NCBI GenBank assembly: GCA_963845495.1
Contig: CAWJTH010000091.1
Location: 1-64,000, forward strand
From: JAZKFT01 sp963845495
Lineage (GTDB): Bacteria; Bacteroidota; Bacteroidia; Chitinophagales; Chitinophagaceae
Reading direction: 5' to 3'
DNA: 64,000 bases
The translations under genes were made by a program, and so were the position numbers. Positions 27,301 to 36,714 of the stretch are shown here, one piece after another (the first letter of the stretch is position 1; every line of letters starts with the position of its first letter). Below the pieces are notes generated by a model. The model was given only the letters and a program-made list of their open reading frames with translations. It was not told where the DNA came from and made no database searches.

Positions 27301-27633
27301 TCAATCTTCTATTTGCTTCAGCAGTGATAAAAGCAATTTATCTGTAATGTTTTCTTTCTCTGCTTTATCATAAATGGAAACTAAATATATATTTCCTTTA
27401 TTTATAACAACATGTGTTATCACTCTTGCTCCACCTGATTTTCCCGAGTTTCTTCCAGTTATTGCCATCCTAATTTTATAGCAATCCTTTCCCAAGGCTT
27501 TGCCGATGGTAGTAGGGTTTTCTAACAATAATTTCCCTAATTCAGCAATATCATTTTTTAATGCTGGATATTTTTTTGCCAGCGTCTTTAATTCTTTTTC
27601 AAAAAAAGGAGTGGGTATTAATTTAAATTTCAT
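27301..27633 (-). CDS. RelE/ParE-type toxin
   Basis: 110 residues of a small basic RelE-fold protein. Typical pieces: FFEKELKTLAKKYPALKNDI at about 10-29, CYKIRMAITGRNSGKSGGAR at about 51-70 and IYLVSIYDKAEKENIT at about 82-97, the pattern of RelE/HigB-like toxins that cut mRNA at ribosomes. Its start overlaps the antitoxin gene by 11 bases, showing translational coupling. Confidence 0.82.
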   Translation of the reverse strand: MKFKLIPTPFFEKELKTLAKKYPALKNDIAELGKLLLENPTTIGKALGKDCYKIRMAITGRNSGKSGGARVITHVVINKGNIYLVSIYDKAEKENITDKLLLSLLKQIED

Positions 27634-27853
27634 TCAGCAATTGTTCAAATGTTTTAGTTTGTGCCACATTTCCTTTTTTGTGTTGGTTTATCCATTCGAT
27701 TGATTCAGTTAATCCATTTTCGAAGCTCTTATCGTTAACATTACTTACATCATGTTTTTCATCAACCAATTCTACATAATCAAATGCAGAAAGTAATTCT
27801 TTAATGAAAGATAATTTTTCAGGCTCCTTAATATTTAATAATAATTGATCCAT
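27623..27853 (-). CDS. Antitoxin of the RelE-type pair
   Basis: 76 residues from ATG 27853 (MDQLLLNIKEPEKLSFIKEL); upstream in-frame sequence is not conserved-like. The N-terminal part has leucine-rich strands and helices; the C-terminal ESIEWINQHKKGNVAQTKTF followed by EQLLNEI is the usual toxin-binding tail of such Bacteroidota antitoxins. It precedes the toxin, as is normal for type II modules, which repress their own promoter. Assigned mainly from context. Confidence 0.75.
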   Translation of the reverse strand: MDQLLLNIKEPEKLSFIKELLSAFDYVELVDEKHDVSNVNDKSFENGLTESIEWINQHKKGNVAQTKTFEQLLNEI

Positions 27854-27901
27854 ACTATAAAAGTAAGATAAAAGTATAAATGTATGATGCAATCTTACCA
27901 A

Positions 27902-27931
27902 TTGCTGCCAAACCTTAATTGGTTATTTTTG
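27902..27931 (+). promoter_or_regulatory. Promoter of metG
   Basis: A TTG at 27902-27904 and TATTTTTG at 27924-27931 with a 19-base gap match the Bacteroidota -33/-7 pattern, 47 bases before the metG ATG. It overlaps the upstream flank of the toxin-antitoxin operon, which is divergent. Confidence 0.55.
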
Positions 27932-27978
27932 CAACCCCAATAAAACAGTTCAACAACAATTACCAGCGACTTTAAACA

Positions 27979-30141
27979 ATGACGACTCCAAAAAGATACT
28001 TGATTACCTCCGCTTTGCCGTATGCAAACGGATTGAAACATATTGGCCATTTGGCCGGCGCCTACTTGCCTGCGGATATTTATGTACGTTATCTGCGTGC
28101 CCAAAAGCGAGACGTGGTATGGGTTTGCGGCAGCGATGAACATGGTGCTGCTATCACTATCCAAGCCATGAAAGAAGGAACCACGCCAAAAGCGATTGTT
28201 GATAAATATCATGAAATCCTGAAACAGAACTTTGCTGATTTAGGGATCAGTTTCGATATTTACCATCGCACTTCCGATCCTTTGCACCATAAAACGGCGC
28301 AAGAATTTTTTACTGCTCTTAACAACAAAGGCGACTTAGAAGTATTGGAAAGCGAGCAATTTTACGACGAGGAAGCCAAAACTTTTTTGGCCGACCGTTA
28401 TATTGTTGGCACTTGTCCGGTTTGCGCCAACGAAAATGCTTTCGGCGACCAGTGCGAAAAATGCGGCACCAGCCTAAGCCCTGATCAACTAATAAATCCA
28501 CACAGTACTTTAAGCGGAAATCCGCCTATTAAAAAAGCAACTACGCATTGGTATTTGCCATTGAACAAGCATGAAACTTTTTTGCAACAATGGTTGTTGG
28601 AAGGCCACAAAGAAGATTGGAAAACCAATGTATATGGCCAATGCAAAAGCTGGCTGGATGCAGGTTTGCAGCCACGGGCGGTTACTAGGGATTTGGATTG
28701 GGGCATCAAAGTGCCACTTCCCGAAGGAGAGGGCAAGGTGCTGTACGTTTGGTTTGATGCGCCCATCGGTTACATCAGCGCCACCAAACAATGGGCTTTA
28801 AATACCGGAAAAGATTGGACACCTTACTGGAATGATCCTGAAACCAAATTAGTCCATTTTATTGGCAAAGACAATATTGTTTTCCATTGCATCATTTTTC
28901 CGGTGATGTTAAAATTGCATGGCAATATTTTACCCGACAATGTGCCGGCCAACGAGTTCATGAATTTGGAGGGCGACAAAATGAGCACCAGTCGCGGTTG
29001 GAGCATTGAAATGGAAGATTACATCAACGATTGGGTGAAACCAGAAAATGGTGGCGGACAGATGGTGGATGCTTTGCGCTATTATTTAAACACCATCGCC
29101 CCAGAAACAAAAGACAGTGAGTTTACCTGGAAAGGTTTTTACGAAGCGTACAAAAGCCAGCTCAGCGATATTTTGGGCAACTTTGTAAACCGTGCTTTTG
29201 TGTTGATGCACAAATTGACAAAGGGAAAAGTGCCTCCTTTGCATTTGGAAATTTTGGATGAAGACGATAAAGCTTTATTGGAAAAATTTGCTTCAACCAA
29301 GGAGAGGGTAGAATCGTTGATCGAGCAATATAAATTCCGCGATGCATTGGCAGAAATAATTGATTTGGCAAGAAATGGCAACGGTTATTTGCAAAAAAAA
29401 CAGCCTTGGGCGGTTGCCAATAAACTGGTCGAAAACCCTGACAACCAAAAATCAATCGATAATTGCCTACACATTTGTTTGCAGCTAACTGCTAATTTGA
29501 CCATATTGATCAACCCATTTTTGCCAAATACCGCTAGCAAACTTTGCTACATGCTAAAAGTGGTAGATAAAATGCTGGACTGGGAAAATGCAGGTAAACC
29601 AAAATTGCTAAGCGTAGGTTACAACTTGCGTGAACCACAGATTTTATTTAGGAAAATTGAACAATCGGAAATAGACGCACAAATTGAAAAGCTAAAAGTA
29701 AAGAAAATGGAAGCCACAAGTGACAAGATACAAGACACAAATAACAAAGTACAAGATACAAGCGACAAGCCGCAAGATGCAAGTATGGAAACAGCAAAAC
29801 CAATAACCGTAAAACCCGAAATTGTTTTTGACGATTTTGCCAAAATTGATTTGAAGGTGGGAACAATTGTTGCCGCAGAAAAAGTAGAAAAGGCCGACAA
29901 ACTGTTAAAATTAAGTGTAGATCTAGGTTTTGAAACCCGAACCATTGTTAGCGGCATTGCGTTGCATTTTAAACCCGAAGAAATTGTGGGCAAACAGGTG
30001 ACCGTGGTTTGCAATCTTGCCCCCCGCAAAATGCGTGGCATTGAAAGCAACGGGATGATTTTGATGGCTGAAAATGCAGATGGCAAATTACACTTTATCA
30101 ACCCAGAAGAAAAAATAAATGCCGGAGCTGGCGTAAGTTAA
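27979..30141 (+). CDS. metG: Methionine-tRNA ligase
   Basis: Charges tRNA-Met. A 720-residue class I synthetase: PYANGLKHIGH at 14-24 holds the HIGH signature, a zinc knuckle CPVCANENAFGDQCEKCG lies at about 146-163, and the KMSTS loop (GDKMSTSRGW) is at about 331-340. The anticodon-binding helices end near 570. The C-terminal tRNA-binding (Trbp111/EMAP-like) domain runs from about 612 (VFDDFAKIDLKVGTIVAAE) to the end. Between them residues about 577-604 are encoded by a heptamer array (29711-29790). Terminated by the inverted repeat at 30150-30211. Confidence 0.96.
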   Translation: MTTPKRYLITSALPYANGLKHIGHLAGAYLPADIYVRYLRAQKRDVVWVCGSDEHGAAITIQAMKEGTTPKAIVDKYHEILKQNFADLGISFDIYHRTSDPLHHKTAQEFFTALNNKGDLEVLESEQFYDEEAKTFLADRYIVGTCPVCANENAFGDQCEKCGTSLSPDQLINPHSTLSGNPPIKKATTHWYLPLNKHETFLQQWLLEGHKEDWKTNVYGQCKSWLDAGLQPRAVTRDLDWGIKVPLPEGEGKVLYVWFDAPIGYISATKQWALNTGKDWTPYWNDPETKLVHFIGKDNIVFHCIIFPVMLKLHGNILPDNVPANEFMNLEGDKMSTSRGWSIEMEDYINDWVKPENGGGQMVDALRYYLNTIAPETKDSEFTWKGFYEAYKSQLSDILGNFVNRAFVLMHKLTKGKVPPLHLEILDEDDKALLEKFASTKERVESLIEQYKFRDALAEIIDLARNGNGYLQKKQPWAVANKLVENPDNQKSIDNCLHICLQLTANLTILINPFLPNTASKLCYMLKVVDKMLDWENAGKPKLLSVGYNLREPQILFRKIEQSEIDAQIEKLKVKKMEATSDKIQDTNNKVQDTSDKPQDASMETAKPITVKPEIVFDDFAKIDLKVGTIVAAEKVEKADKLLKLSVDLGFETRTIVSGIALHFKPEEIVGKQVTVVCNLAPRKMRGIESNGMILMAENADGKLHFINPEEKINAGAGVS
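29711..29790 (+). repeat. ACAAGNN heptamer array forming the MetG linker
   Basis: About eleven consecutive 7-base units, such as ACAAGTG, ACAAGAT, ACAAGAC, ACAAATA, ACAAAGT, ACAAGAT, ACAAGCG, ACAAGCC, GCAAGAT, all in register. It encodes a Ser/Asp/Lys/Gln-rich linker between the anticodon and C-terminal domains, with frame preserved. Confidence 0.85.
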
Positions 30142-30149
30142 TCCAAAGT

Positions 30150-30211
30150 AAAAGTTGTCAACCTTTGAATTTGAACATCCCCAATCTTCAAGCGCAAGGT
30201 TGACAACTTTT
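30150..30211. terminator. Bidirectional hairpin between metG and a DinB gene
   Basis: AAAAGTTGTCAACCTT at 30150-30165 and its exact reverse complement at 30196-30211, between convergent genes; T tracts on both strands. Confidence 0.75.
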
Positions 30212-30240
30212 ATTAATTGTAGGTGTCGAATCTTAATAAA

Positions 30241-30717
30241 TCATTTCGTGTCCATCATTTTTTCCATTTTAACCAATAAACGGATTTGCCCCAAATGATA
30301 AGCATCATGCTGCAAAAGACCATGGATGTGTTCATAAAAAGTTTGTTGGTTGTTCGGATAAATATTAGCAAGGTTTTGTTCGGGCATTATCTGTAAAAAA
30401 CTTAGCCATTCCTGTTGGCTTGCGGCCAGTTTGCGCAAAGTTTGCAACCAAGCTACCTCCGAACTATCTTCAATCGGCAAAAAATAATTATGGTCAGGCG
30501 TTGCAATTACTGCGCCCTGAACCCGTTGCAATACATTTAGCCGCCATTCAATAATATGGTTCACAATTTTCCAGATGGAATTAAAATTGGGAAATAATTT
30601 TTTGCATGCTTCTTCCGCAGTTAACGGTTGCAGGGTATCCATCAAAGTTTCACCTAGCCAAGGCTTGCCATCAAACAAGTTTTTAAAAAGTTCAGCGATG
30701 CGTTCGGTTTCTTTCAT
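30241..30717 (-). CDS. DinB family protein
   Basis: 158 residues, a four-helix-bundle DinB/YfiT-like protein. The metal-binding histidines are at about 56 in the WKIVNHIIEWRLNVLQR helix and about 137-141 in LLQHDAYHLGQIRLL. Such proteins bind a divalent metal and often act as thiol-dependent transferases or stress proteins; the precise role here is unknown. A second DinB gene lies at 38606. It converges on metG. Confidence 0.85.
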   Translation of the reverse strand: MKETERIAELFKNLFDGKPWLGETLMDTLQPLTAEEACKKLFPNFNSIWKIVNHIIEWRLNVLQRVQGAVIATPDHNYFLPIEDSSEVAWLQTLRKLAASQQEWLSFLQIMPEQNLANIYPNNQQTFYEHIHGLLQHDAYHLGQIRLLVKMEKMMDTK

Positions 30718-30887
30718 GGTTTTTGTTTTTCGATTGATTTAAATAATTAGGCCATCAGTTAAACCAACGGGTTAAGTAAAGATATCTTCAAGCAATATTA
30801 TTACATCGTTGTTTTTCTCAGAAATCAATTTTCACCTACATTTGAAAAATAGTTGCATTGCTAACTAATTTTAAACTAGACAAATAA

Positions 30888-31075
30888 TTCTCGCAGAAAA
30901 CGGAGAAAACGCGGAATTGAGGAAAATAAGATTTAAAACTCACTGGAAAAAGGATTGGTATTCTAGTAAACTTTAACGCAAAACACATAATTGACAAAGA
31001 ATCGATTTTTAGGATTGTAAACCATTATTAAAACATTTTATTCAGATTCCGCGTTTTCTCCGTTTTCTGCGAGAA
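30888..31075. repeat. Perfect 30-bp inverted repeat in the DinB/FadB-like divergent spacer
   Basis: Left arm 30888-30917 and right arm 31046-31075 are exact reverse complements (words CGCAGAA, AACGGAG, AACGCGG), separated by 128 bases. This 390-base spacer contains no gene. The arms lie just upstream of the FadB-like start, so a cruciform would affect its promoter. Confidence 0.9.
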
Positions 31076-31107
31076 AAATATTTTCTGCTGATAAAAAATC
31101 TTGTTAT

Positions 31108-33478
31108 ATGAACCGTTCTATAAAAAAAGTTGCCGTTTTGGGCAGTGGTGTAATGGGCAGCCGTATTGCTTGTCATTTTGCTGGCATCGGCTTGCAAGTA
31201 TTATTGTTGGATATCCCAGCAAAAACTACCGAGGGCGAAAAACCAAATCCCAATAAAATTGTAAACGATGCGCTGGCAACGGCTATTAAAAGCAATCCAT
31301 CGCCTGTTTTTACAAAAGATGTGATAAAGAATATTACCACCGGCAATTTTGACGACAACATGAAAGATATTGCCCAATGCGATTGGGTAATTGAAGTGGT
31401 GGTGGAAAGGCTCGACATCAAAAAAAGTATATACGAAAAGGTTGAGCAGTTTCGCAAGCCCGGCACGCTTATTACCAGCAATACTTCGGGCATTCCGATT
31501 CACTTGTTGAACGAAGGGCGAAGCGACGATTTTAAAAAGCATTTTTGTGGTACCCACTTTTTTAATCCGCCGCGTTATTTAAGGTTGTTAGAAATTATTC
31601 CAACACCAGAAACTGACCCGGCCGTTGTGCAGTTTTTAATGCATTACGGCGATTTGTATTTGGGCAAAACAACCGTTTTGTGTAAGGATACGCCGGCATT
31701 TATTGCCAACCGTGTAGGTGTTTTTAGTATGATGGCGGTGATGACGGTAATGGAAAAACTTGGATTGAACACCGATGAAATTGATGCGCTGACTGGTCCA
31801 ATCATCGGCAGGCCAAAATCTGCCACTTTCCGTACAGCCGATGTGGTTGGCATTGATACCTTGGTAAAAGTAGCGCAGGGCGTAGCAGCCAATTGCCCAA
31901 ATGATGAAGCAAAAGAAATATTTACCATTCCGGCATGGTTACAAAAAATGGTAGATAATAATTGGCTGGGCGATAAAACCAAACAAGGGTTTTTCAAGAT
32001 GGATAAATTGCAGGGCAAAAAGGATATTTTGACCTTGAACTTACAAACCTTTGAATATCAACCCAAAACAAAGCCAAAGTTTGCCACCCTTGAAATGGCA
32101 AAACCCGTTGACGACCTAAAAACAAGGTTAAAAATGGTGGCAAACGGAACAGACAAAGCCGGTGAATTTTATCGTTTGTTCCATTACCATTTGTTTGCTT
32201 ACATCAGTCATCGCGTACCGGAAATAAGCGATGAGCTTTACAGAATTGATGATGGCATGATGGCAGGTTTTGGCTGGGAAATTGGTGCTTTTGAAACTTG
32301 GGATGTATTGGGCGTTGCCAAAACGACAGAAGCTATGAAAGCAGCCGGCTTTACAGTGGCACCTTGGGTTGACGAAATGTTGGCCGATGGCAATAGCAAT
32401 TTTTATAAGGTTGAAAAAGGCAAGCGCTTCTATTACGATATTCTCTACAAAAACTTATAAAGCTTTGCCTGGCGGCGAATCTTTTATCATCCTTTCTGAC
32501 CTGAAAGAAAAAACCGTTTGGAAAAACAGCGAATCAATTGCTTATGATATGGGCGATGGCATTTTGGGTTTTCAATGGAACACTAAAATGAATACGATAG
32601 GCGGCGGGGTTTTGGAAGGCATCCAAAAAACGATTGCCTTGGCCGAACAGAATTTTAAAGGTGTTGTAATTGCCAACGAGGGATCAAATTTTAGTTTAGG
32701 TGCCAATGTTGGGATGATTTTCATGTATGCGGCCGAACAGGAATACGACGAGTTAGATTTAGCCGTTCGCATGTTCCAAAATGCGTCCATGCGTATCCGT
32801 TATTCGTCTATACCTGTGGTAATTGCGCCACATGGCATGGCTTTGGGCGGTGGTTGCGAGTTTAATTTGCACGCTGATAAAATACAGGCTTCGGCAGAAA
32901 CTTATATTGGTTTGGTAGAATTGGGGGTAGGATTAATTCCCGGCGGCGGCGGCACAAAAGAGTTTGCACTGCGTGCCGGCGATGAATATAAAGATGGCGA
33001 AATAGAAATTGAACCTTTAAAACGCCGCTTTTTTAATATTGGTATGGCAAAAGTGGCTACCAGCGCACAAGAAGCTTATGAACTTGGCATTATGCGCAAA
33101 GGCATTGATGAAATAAGCATGAATACCAACCGCCGTGTGGCCGATGCAAAAGCTTCAGCCTTACAAATTTGGAATGAAGGTTATACGCAGCCATTGCAGC
33201 GTAAAGATATTAGGGTGCTTGGCCGCGGGGCGTTGGGCGCCATTTATGCCGGATTGAATGGGATGGTTCGGGGACAATACATTACCGAACATGATCAAAA
33301 AATTGCAAAAAAGTTAGCTTATGTAATGTGCGGTGGCGATTTAAGTGAAGCAAGTATTGTAACTGAACAATATTTATTGGATTTGGAAAGAGAAGCATTC
33401 CTATCACTTTGTGGCGAACGTAAAACATTGGAACGAATACAAAGTGTGCTAAAAGGTGGCAAGCCGATAAGAAATTAA
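31108..33478 (+). pseudogene. 3-hydroxyacyl-CoA dehydrogenase/enoyl-CoA hydratase fusion, split by a frameshift
   Basis: Fatty acid beta-oxidation bifunctional enzyme. Part one (31108-32460) has the NAD-binding loop VAVLGSGVMGSRIACHFAG near 8-26 and the dehydrogenase motifs HFFNPPRYLRLLEIIP and FIANRVG. Part two, in the next frame from about 32443 to 33478, is the hydratase/isomerase half with SSIPVVIAPHGMALGGGCEF, oxyanion-hole GANVGM and LVELGVGLIPGGGGTKEFA. Homologs of about 800 residues are continuous, and the join reads DI then STKTYKALPGGE if one base near 32443 is skipped. Part two has no start of its own. Either a recent one-base insertion or a sequencing error; otherwise both halves are intact. 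Confidence 0.9.
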
Positions 33479-33498
33479 GTATTCAAAATATTAAACAT

Positions 33499-33536
33499 TA
33501 AAAAGAGTTGCATGTTTGTAACTCTTTTTAATTTTA
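33499..33536 (+). terminator. Intrinsic terminator after the FadB-like gene
   Basis: TAAAAAGAGTT and AACTCTTTTTA arms with a ten-base loop and a following T-rich tract, 21 bases after the stop. Confidence 0.8.
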
Positions 33537-33734
33537 TCGTTTTTAAGGTATCTTTCAGGATTGTTTACAAAAATTTAATAGCACGAAAAAAAATAATTGC
33601 CTTGGCATTTATCAGTTTTAGAAATAAAATCACACTTACAATAGTAAGGAAATCAATACCTTAAATATTAAAAAATAAAAAATTATAGAAGTTCTATTAT
33701 AAATAAACTAAAAGAATGTTAGGATTTTTTTTAG

Positions 33735-33840
33735 TAAATTTGAGTTTTTTTAGGTGATTTATACTACATTTACATTGAAACGAACTGCTTAGCGACTAGA
33801 TGAACTCTATTTTTTAAGCAGTTTTTTTTATATATATTTT
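33735..33840 (+). ncRNA. Candidate small RNA with its own promoter box and terminator
   Basis: In the 612-base gene-free stretch after the FadB-like gene, TAAATTTG at 33735-33742 fits the -7 box. A hairpin of AACTGCTTA (33783-33791) and TAAGCAGTT (33825-33833) ends in eight T. Between them is about 80 bases without an open frame. No gene lies just upstream of this terminator, which is why an independent RNA is proposed. No -33 TTG is clear. The rest of the stretch to 34090 is AT rich, with a small TCAGAAT/ATTCTGA hairpin near 33864-33881. Confidence 0.35.
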
Positions 33841-34147
33841 TAATACATCCAATGTCTATGCCATCAGAATATAGATTCTGACATGTTATTGTTGTGCTTG
33901 GATTATAAAAATGGTCACGCTATAGTTAAAGCAATAATGGCAATTGATGTTTGTTGGTAAGAATTGGTATTATCATAATGAATACTAACTGGCTTTATGT
34001 GTTTACAATATTGCAAGTAGTAATCTTATAACTGAGATCTAGATTCGTACTACAATACATTATGTTTCAATTACTTACAAACACCCGTTAATGAGAAAAC
34101 ATAAAGCTAATAAAATAGGTTCATTTTTTACACTATACCTTTTTTAT

Positions 34148-35593
34148 ATGAATACAAAAATTTACTTATTTTTTGTTGCATTAGTATCTTTCACGTCTGT
34201 ATCGGCGCAGTTTGCCGACTCGTTACAAGCAAAAATTGGTACAACCGCATCCATTGCTAGTAAAGACTACCAGCCATTGTGGTTAGTATCCAACAAATGG
34301 GGAACCATTGCTGATCGGAAATCCGATTTAAGCACCCATATAATGGCTTCTAACACAAATATTTTTAAGAACGAAGCTGGGAAAACGAACGGTTTGTATA
34401 TAAAATATGGTGCGGATTTGTATCTGAACAATCACAACAATGATGCCTTTTTTGAACAACTATATTTAAAAGCCGGTTATAAAAACCTAGAATTTAAAGC
34501 AGGTCGTTTTGAAGAGACAACGGGTGTGGTTGATCCAGAACTATCCACAGGATCTTTGGGGATAAGCGGCAATTCATTACCCATCCCTAAAATAGGCTTG
34601 GCCATTACAAAATTTACAGATATTCCTTTTACAAATGGATTCGTACAATTTAAAGGTACATTTTACCATGGCTGGTTGGGCAACGATAATTACATTAAAG
34701 ATGCTTACCTACATGAAAAAAGCCTGTACTTAAGGTTTGGGAAATCACGTTTACGCGTAATTGTGGGGGGGGTGCATTTTGCTGAATGGGGCGGCCACCG
34801 CCAAGGCTTAACGTTAGGCAACTCATTCAAAGATTTTATGAATATAGTTTTTGTAAAATGGAAGAATGATGGCAGTTTTTCTGATACAGCCGCCAACCAA
34901 AGCTACGCTGGCGATTCAAGGATTGTAATGGAAGGTGCTGTGGAATGGATCGGAGACAAAGTAACGCTTGACTTTTACCAACAGACACCTTTTGAAAGTG
35001 GTGATGGCTTTGGGTTCAGAAACATTGATGCTTTAAGAGGCATTTCAGCCACATTTAACAATAAAACTACCGGCATCCAAAAAATTGTTGGTGAATTTAT
35101 TTATACCAAGCAAATGTTCGATTTTATCCCAATAGGCCGTCGCGAATCGTATTACAATAATTGGCAATATAGAACCGGTTGGGAATACAACGACAAAATA
35201 ATTGGTACGCCTTTATTTGTAAATAGAATTAGGGGTAGCGAATATTTTTCTACCATCCATCCCTACAATTGGGATCAATCTTCCGACTCTGTTGGTAGAA
35301 ATGCAAACATTATCAGTAACAGGATAGTGGGTTTTAACCTTGCACTAGCCGGCACGTTCTTTAAAACATTGGCCTGCAAGGCCATGCTTACCTACACCAA
35401 AAACTTTGGTACTTACGACAATGACGAGGGCCCTTTTTCAGTAGGTGCTAAAACACAATACTATAGTTTGTTGCAAATGGCTTTGCCTGTTTTAGACAAA
35501 AAACTCGAAATTAAAGCTGCCATCGGTTTTGATTGGGGCGATATGACCAATAATGTTGGATTAAACTTATCAGCCCTTTGGAAAATTAAATAA
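34148..35593 (+). CDS. Capsule assembly Wzi-like outer-membrane beta-barrel protein
   Basis: About 481 residues from ATG 34148, which gives a clean signal peptide (MNTKIYLFFVALVSFTSVSA, then QFADSLQ); ATG 34091 adds 19 residues. The mature protein is strand-rich with alternating aromatic residues and features of the Wzi family: FKAGRFEETTGVVDPELSTG, GNSLPIPKIGLAITKF, VGGVHFAEWGGHRQG and a final strand WKIK. Wzi is an outer-membrane lectin that anchors capsular polysaccharide to the cell surface. No capsule gene cluster is adjacent, so the link is by family only. Confidence 0.85.
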   Translation: MNTKIYLFFVALVSFTSVSAQFADSLQAKIGTTASIASKDYQPLWLVSNKWGTIADRKSDLSTHIMASNTNIFKNEAGKTNGLYIKYGADLYLNNHNNDAFFEQLYLKAGYKNLEFKAGRFEETTGVVDPELSTGSLGISGNSLPIPKIGLAITKFTDIPFTNGFVQFKGTFYHGWLGNDNYIKDAYLHEKSLYLRFGKSRLRVIVGGVHFAEWGGHRQGLTLGNSFKDFMNIVFVKWKNDGSFSDTAANQSYAGDSRIVMEGAVEWIGDKVTLDFYQQTPFESGDGFGFRNIDALRGISATFNNKTTGIQKIVGEFIYTKQMFDFIPIGRRESYYNNWQYRTGWEYNDKIIGTPLFVNRIRGSEYFSTIHPYNWDQSSDSVGRNANIISNRIVGFNLALAGTFFKTLACKAMLTYTKNFGTYDNDEGPFSVGAKTQYYSLLQMALPVLDKKLEIKAAIGFDWGDMTNNVGLNLSALWKIK

Positions 35594-35640
35594 TCGGGTA
35601 ATTAGATATTAGTAGTTAGTATTTAGACAATACTTTAGCA
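35594..35640. repeat. Short GTAATTA-word array
   Basis: GTAATTA, GATATTA, GTAGTTA, GTATTTA, GACAATA occur in exact 7-base steps right after the Wzi-like stop. Confidence 0.6.
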
Positions 35641-35695
35641 ATTTTTTAAATATAAAAAATTGTTTTAACACTTATCAAACCATTTTTTTCGATTA

Positions 35696-36592
35696 TTAAT
35701 TTTTTATAACTGAATATAAACTAGCATCTACAGAATTGCTGGTTTCACAACTCATTAATAATTTATTGTTCGAAACAAAAGTAATTCCTTCAACCTGCCA
35801 ATCGACATTGGGTTTTCCAATATTGATGCGTTTATTTCTTCCACTAAAAAACTGGTCGTCTTTATAATCATTTAATAACCAAATAAATGGATTTTCATGT
35901 TTATCCAAATATCCGGTTAGCGCAATCTCTTTTGTGGTTATATTATATGCCGCTCCGGTAATTTTTCCTTTTACATTAAAATTAGATATAGGCGCAACTT
36001 GGTAACTACCAGGAGTAACCGGTAATTTATAACAGCGTGTTTTAAAATCAATCCCATCTTTCGAAAAAATATACAAATTTGAATTAACCGCTATTAAAGC
36101 TTCGCAATCAAAATCTCCTTTCTTTCTATCTTCAAAATTTGTTTGGTCGGAGTAAGAAAAATTAATGGCGTCGGCATTTACATTTATAACCGAAGCGTTG
36201 TTTTTTAAATCGGATTTTTTAATGCGTAAAATTTTTAAATCTTTTCTGTTGCCGTGGTTATTTCCAAAATCGCCGATATAAATAAAATGATCATCGGCGG
36301 TTATATCTTCCCAATCAACATTTGGGAAGTTGGAAATATTTACGGTTTGTAAAATATTTCCGTTTGTTGTATCTATTTTAAAAATGGAAGCAGCATTGCC
36401 GCCATCGGCAAAGCTCCACAAATTACCGTCGGTAAAGCAAAGCCCAGACGATTCTTTTAGTTGCGATGGAAATTCGGCTATTTTATTAATCTTCAAATCA
36501 CCTTCCTTCGCAGCAATTTTATCTTTTTTACCGTTGCAAAAAGCTAACAGCGAAACCATGACCAAGCAAATAATGACTCCGATATATTTCAT
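35696..36592 (-). CDS. Lipoprotein with beta-propeller-like repeats
   Basis: 298 residues. The signal is MKYIGVIICLVMVSLLAFC, with lipobox cysteine at residue 19. The rest is strand-rich with propeller-like phrases: SSGLCFTDGNLWSFADGG at about 49-66, VDWEDITADDHFIYIGDFGN at about 92-111, DCEALIAVNSNLYIFSKDG at about 163-181, and VDWQVEGITFVSNNKLLMSC at about 265-284. The recurring V-D-W-(E/Q)-x-I/EGI phrase is characteristic of an uncharacterised Bacteroidota secreted family. The function is unknown; it is anchored at the cell envelope. Confidence 0.78.
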   Translation of the reverse strand: MKYIGVIICLVMVSLLAFCNGKKDKIAAKEGDLKINKIAEFPSQLKESSGLCFTDGNLWSFADGGNAASIFKIDTTNGNILQTVNISNFPNVDWEDITADDHFIYIGDFGNNHGNRKDLKILRIKKSDLKNNASVINVNADAINFSYSDQTNFEDRKKGDFDCEALIAVNSNLYIFSKDGIDFKTRCYKLPVTPGSYQVAPISNFNVKGKITGAAYNITTKEIALTGYLDKHENPFIWLLNDYKDDQFFSGRNKRINIGKPNVDWQVEGITFVSNNKLLMSCETSNSVDASLYSVIKN

Positions 36593-36714
36593 CTAATATT
36601 TTAATTTATTATGGGTAACGCTTGGCAATAGTATCTATAATTAAATAAAAGCTGATAATTATCGTGTTAAAATTTAAAGATCGTTTTAAAAACAATATGG
36701 GTTTTACTTGCCTT

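Noticed and set aside
29711..29790. Coiled-coil or functional repeat domain in MetG
   Set aside because: The repeated residues follow from the 7-base DNA period and fit a disordered linker.
32430..32470. Programmed frameshift between the FadB-like halves
   Set aside because: The needed shift is +1 and no known +1 slippery signal or stimulatory structure is seen; a simple one-base insertion explains it.
32369..33478. A separate hydratase gene starting at TTG 32369
   Set aside because: The first residues are out-of-frame dehydrogenase sequence; the true protein is the second half of the fusion, joined near 32443.
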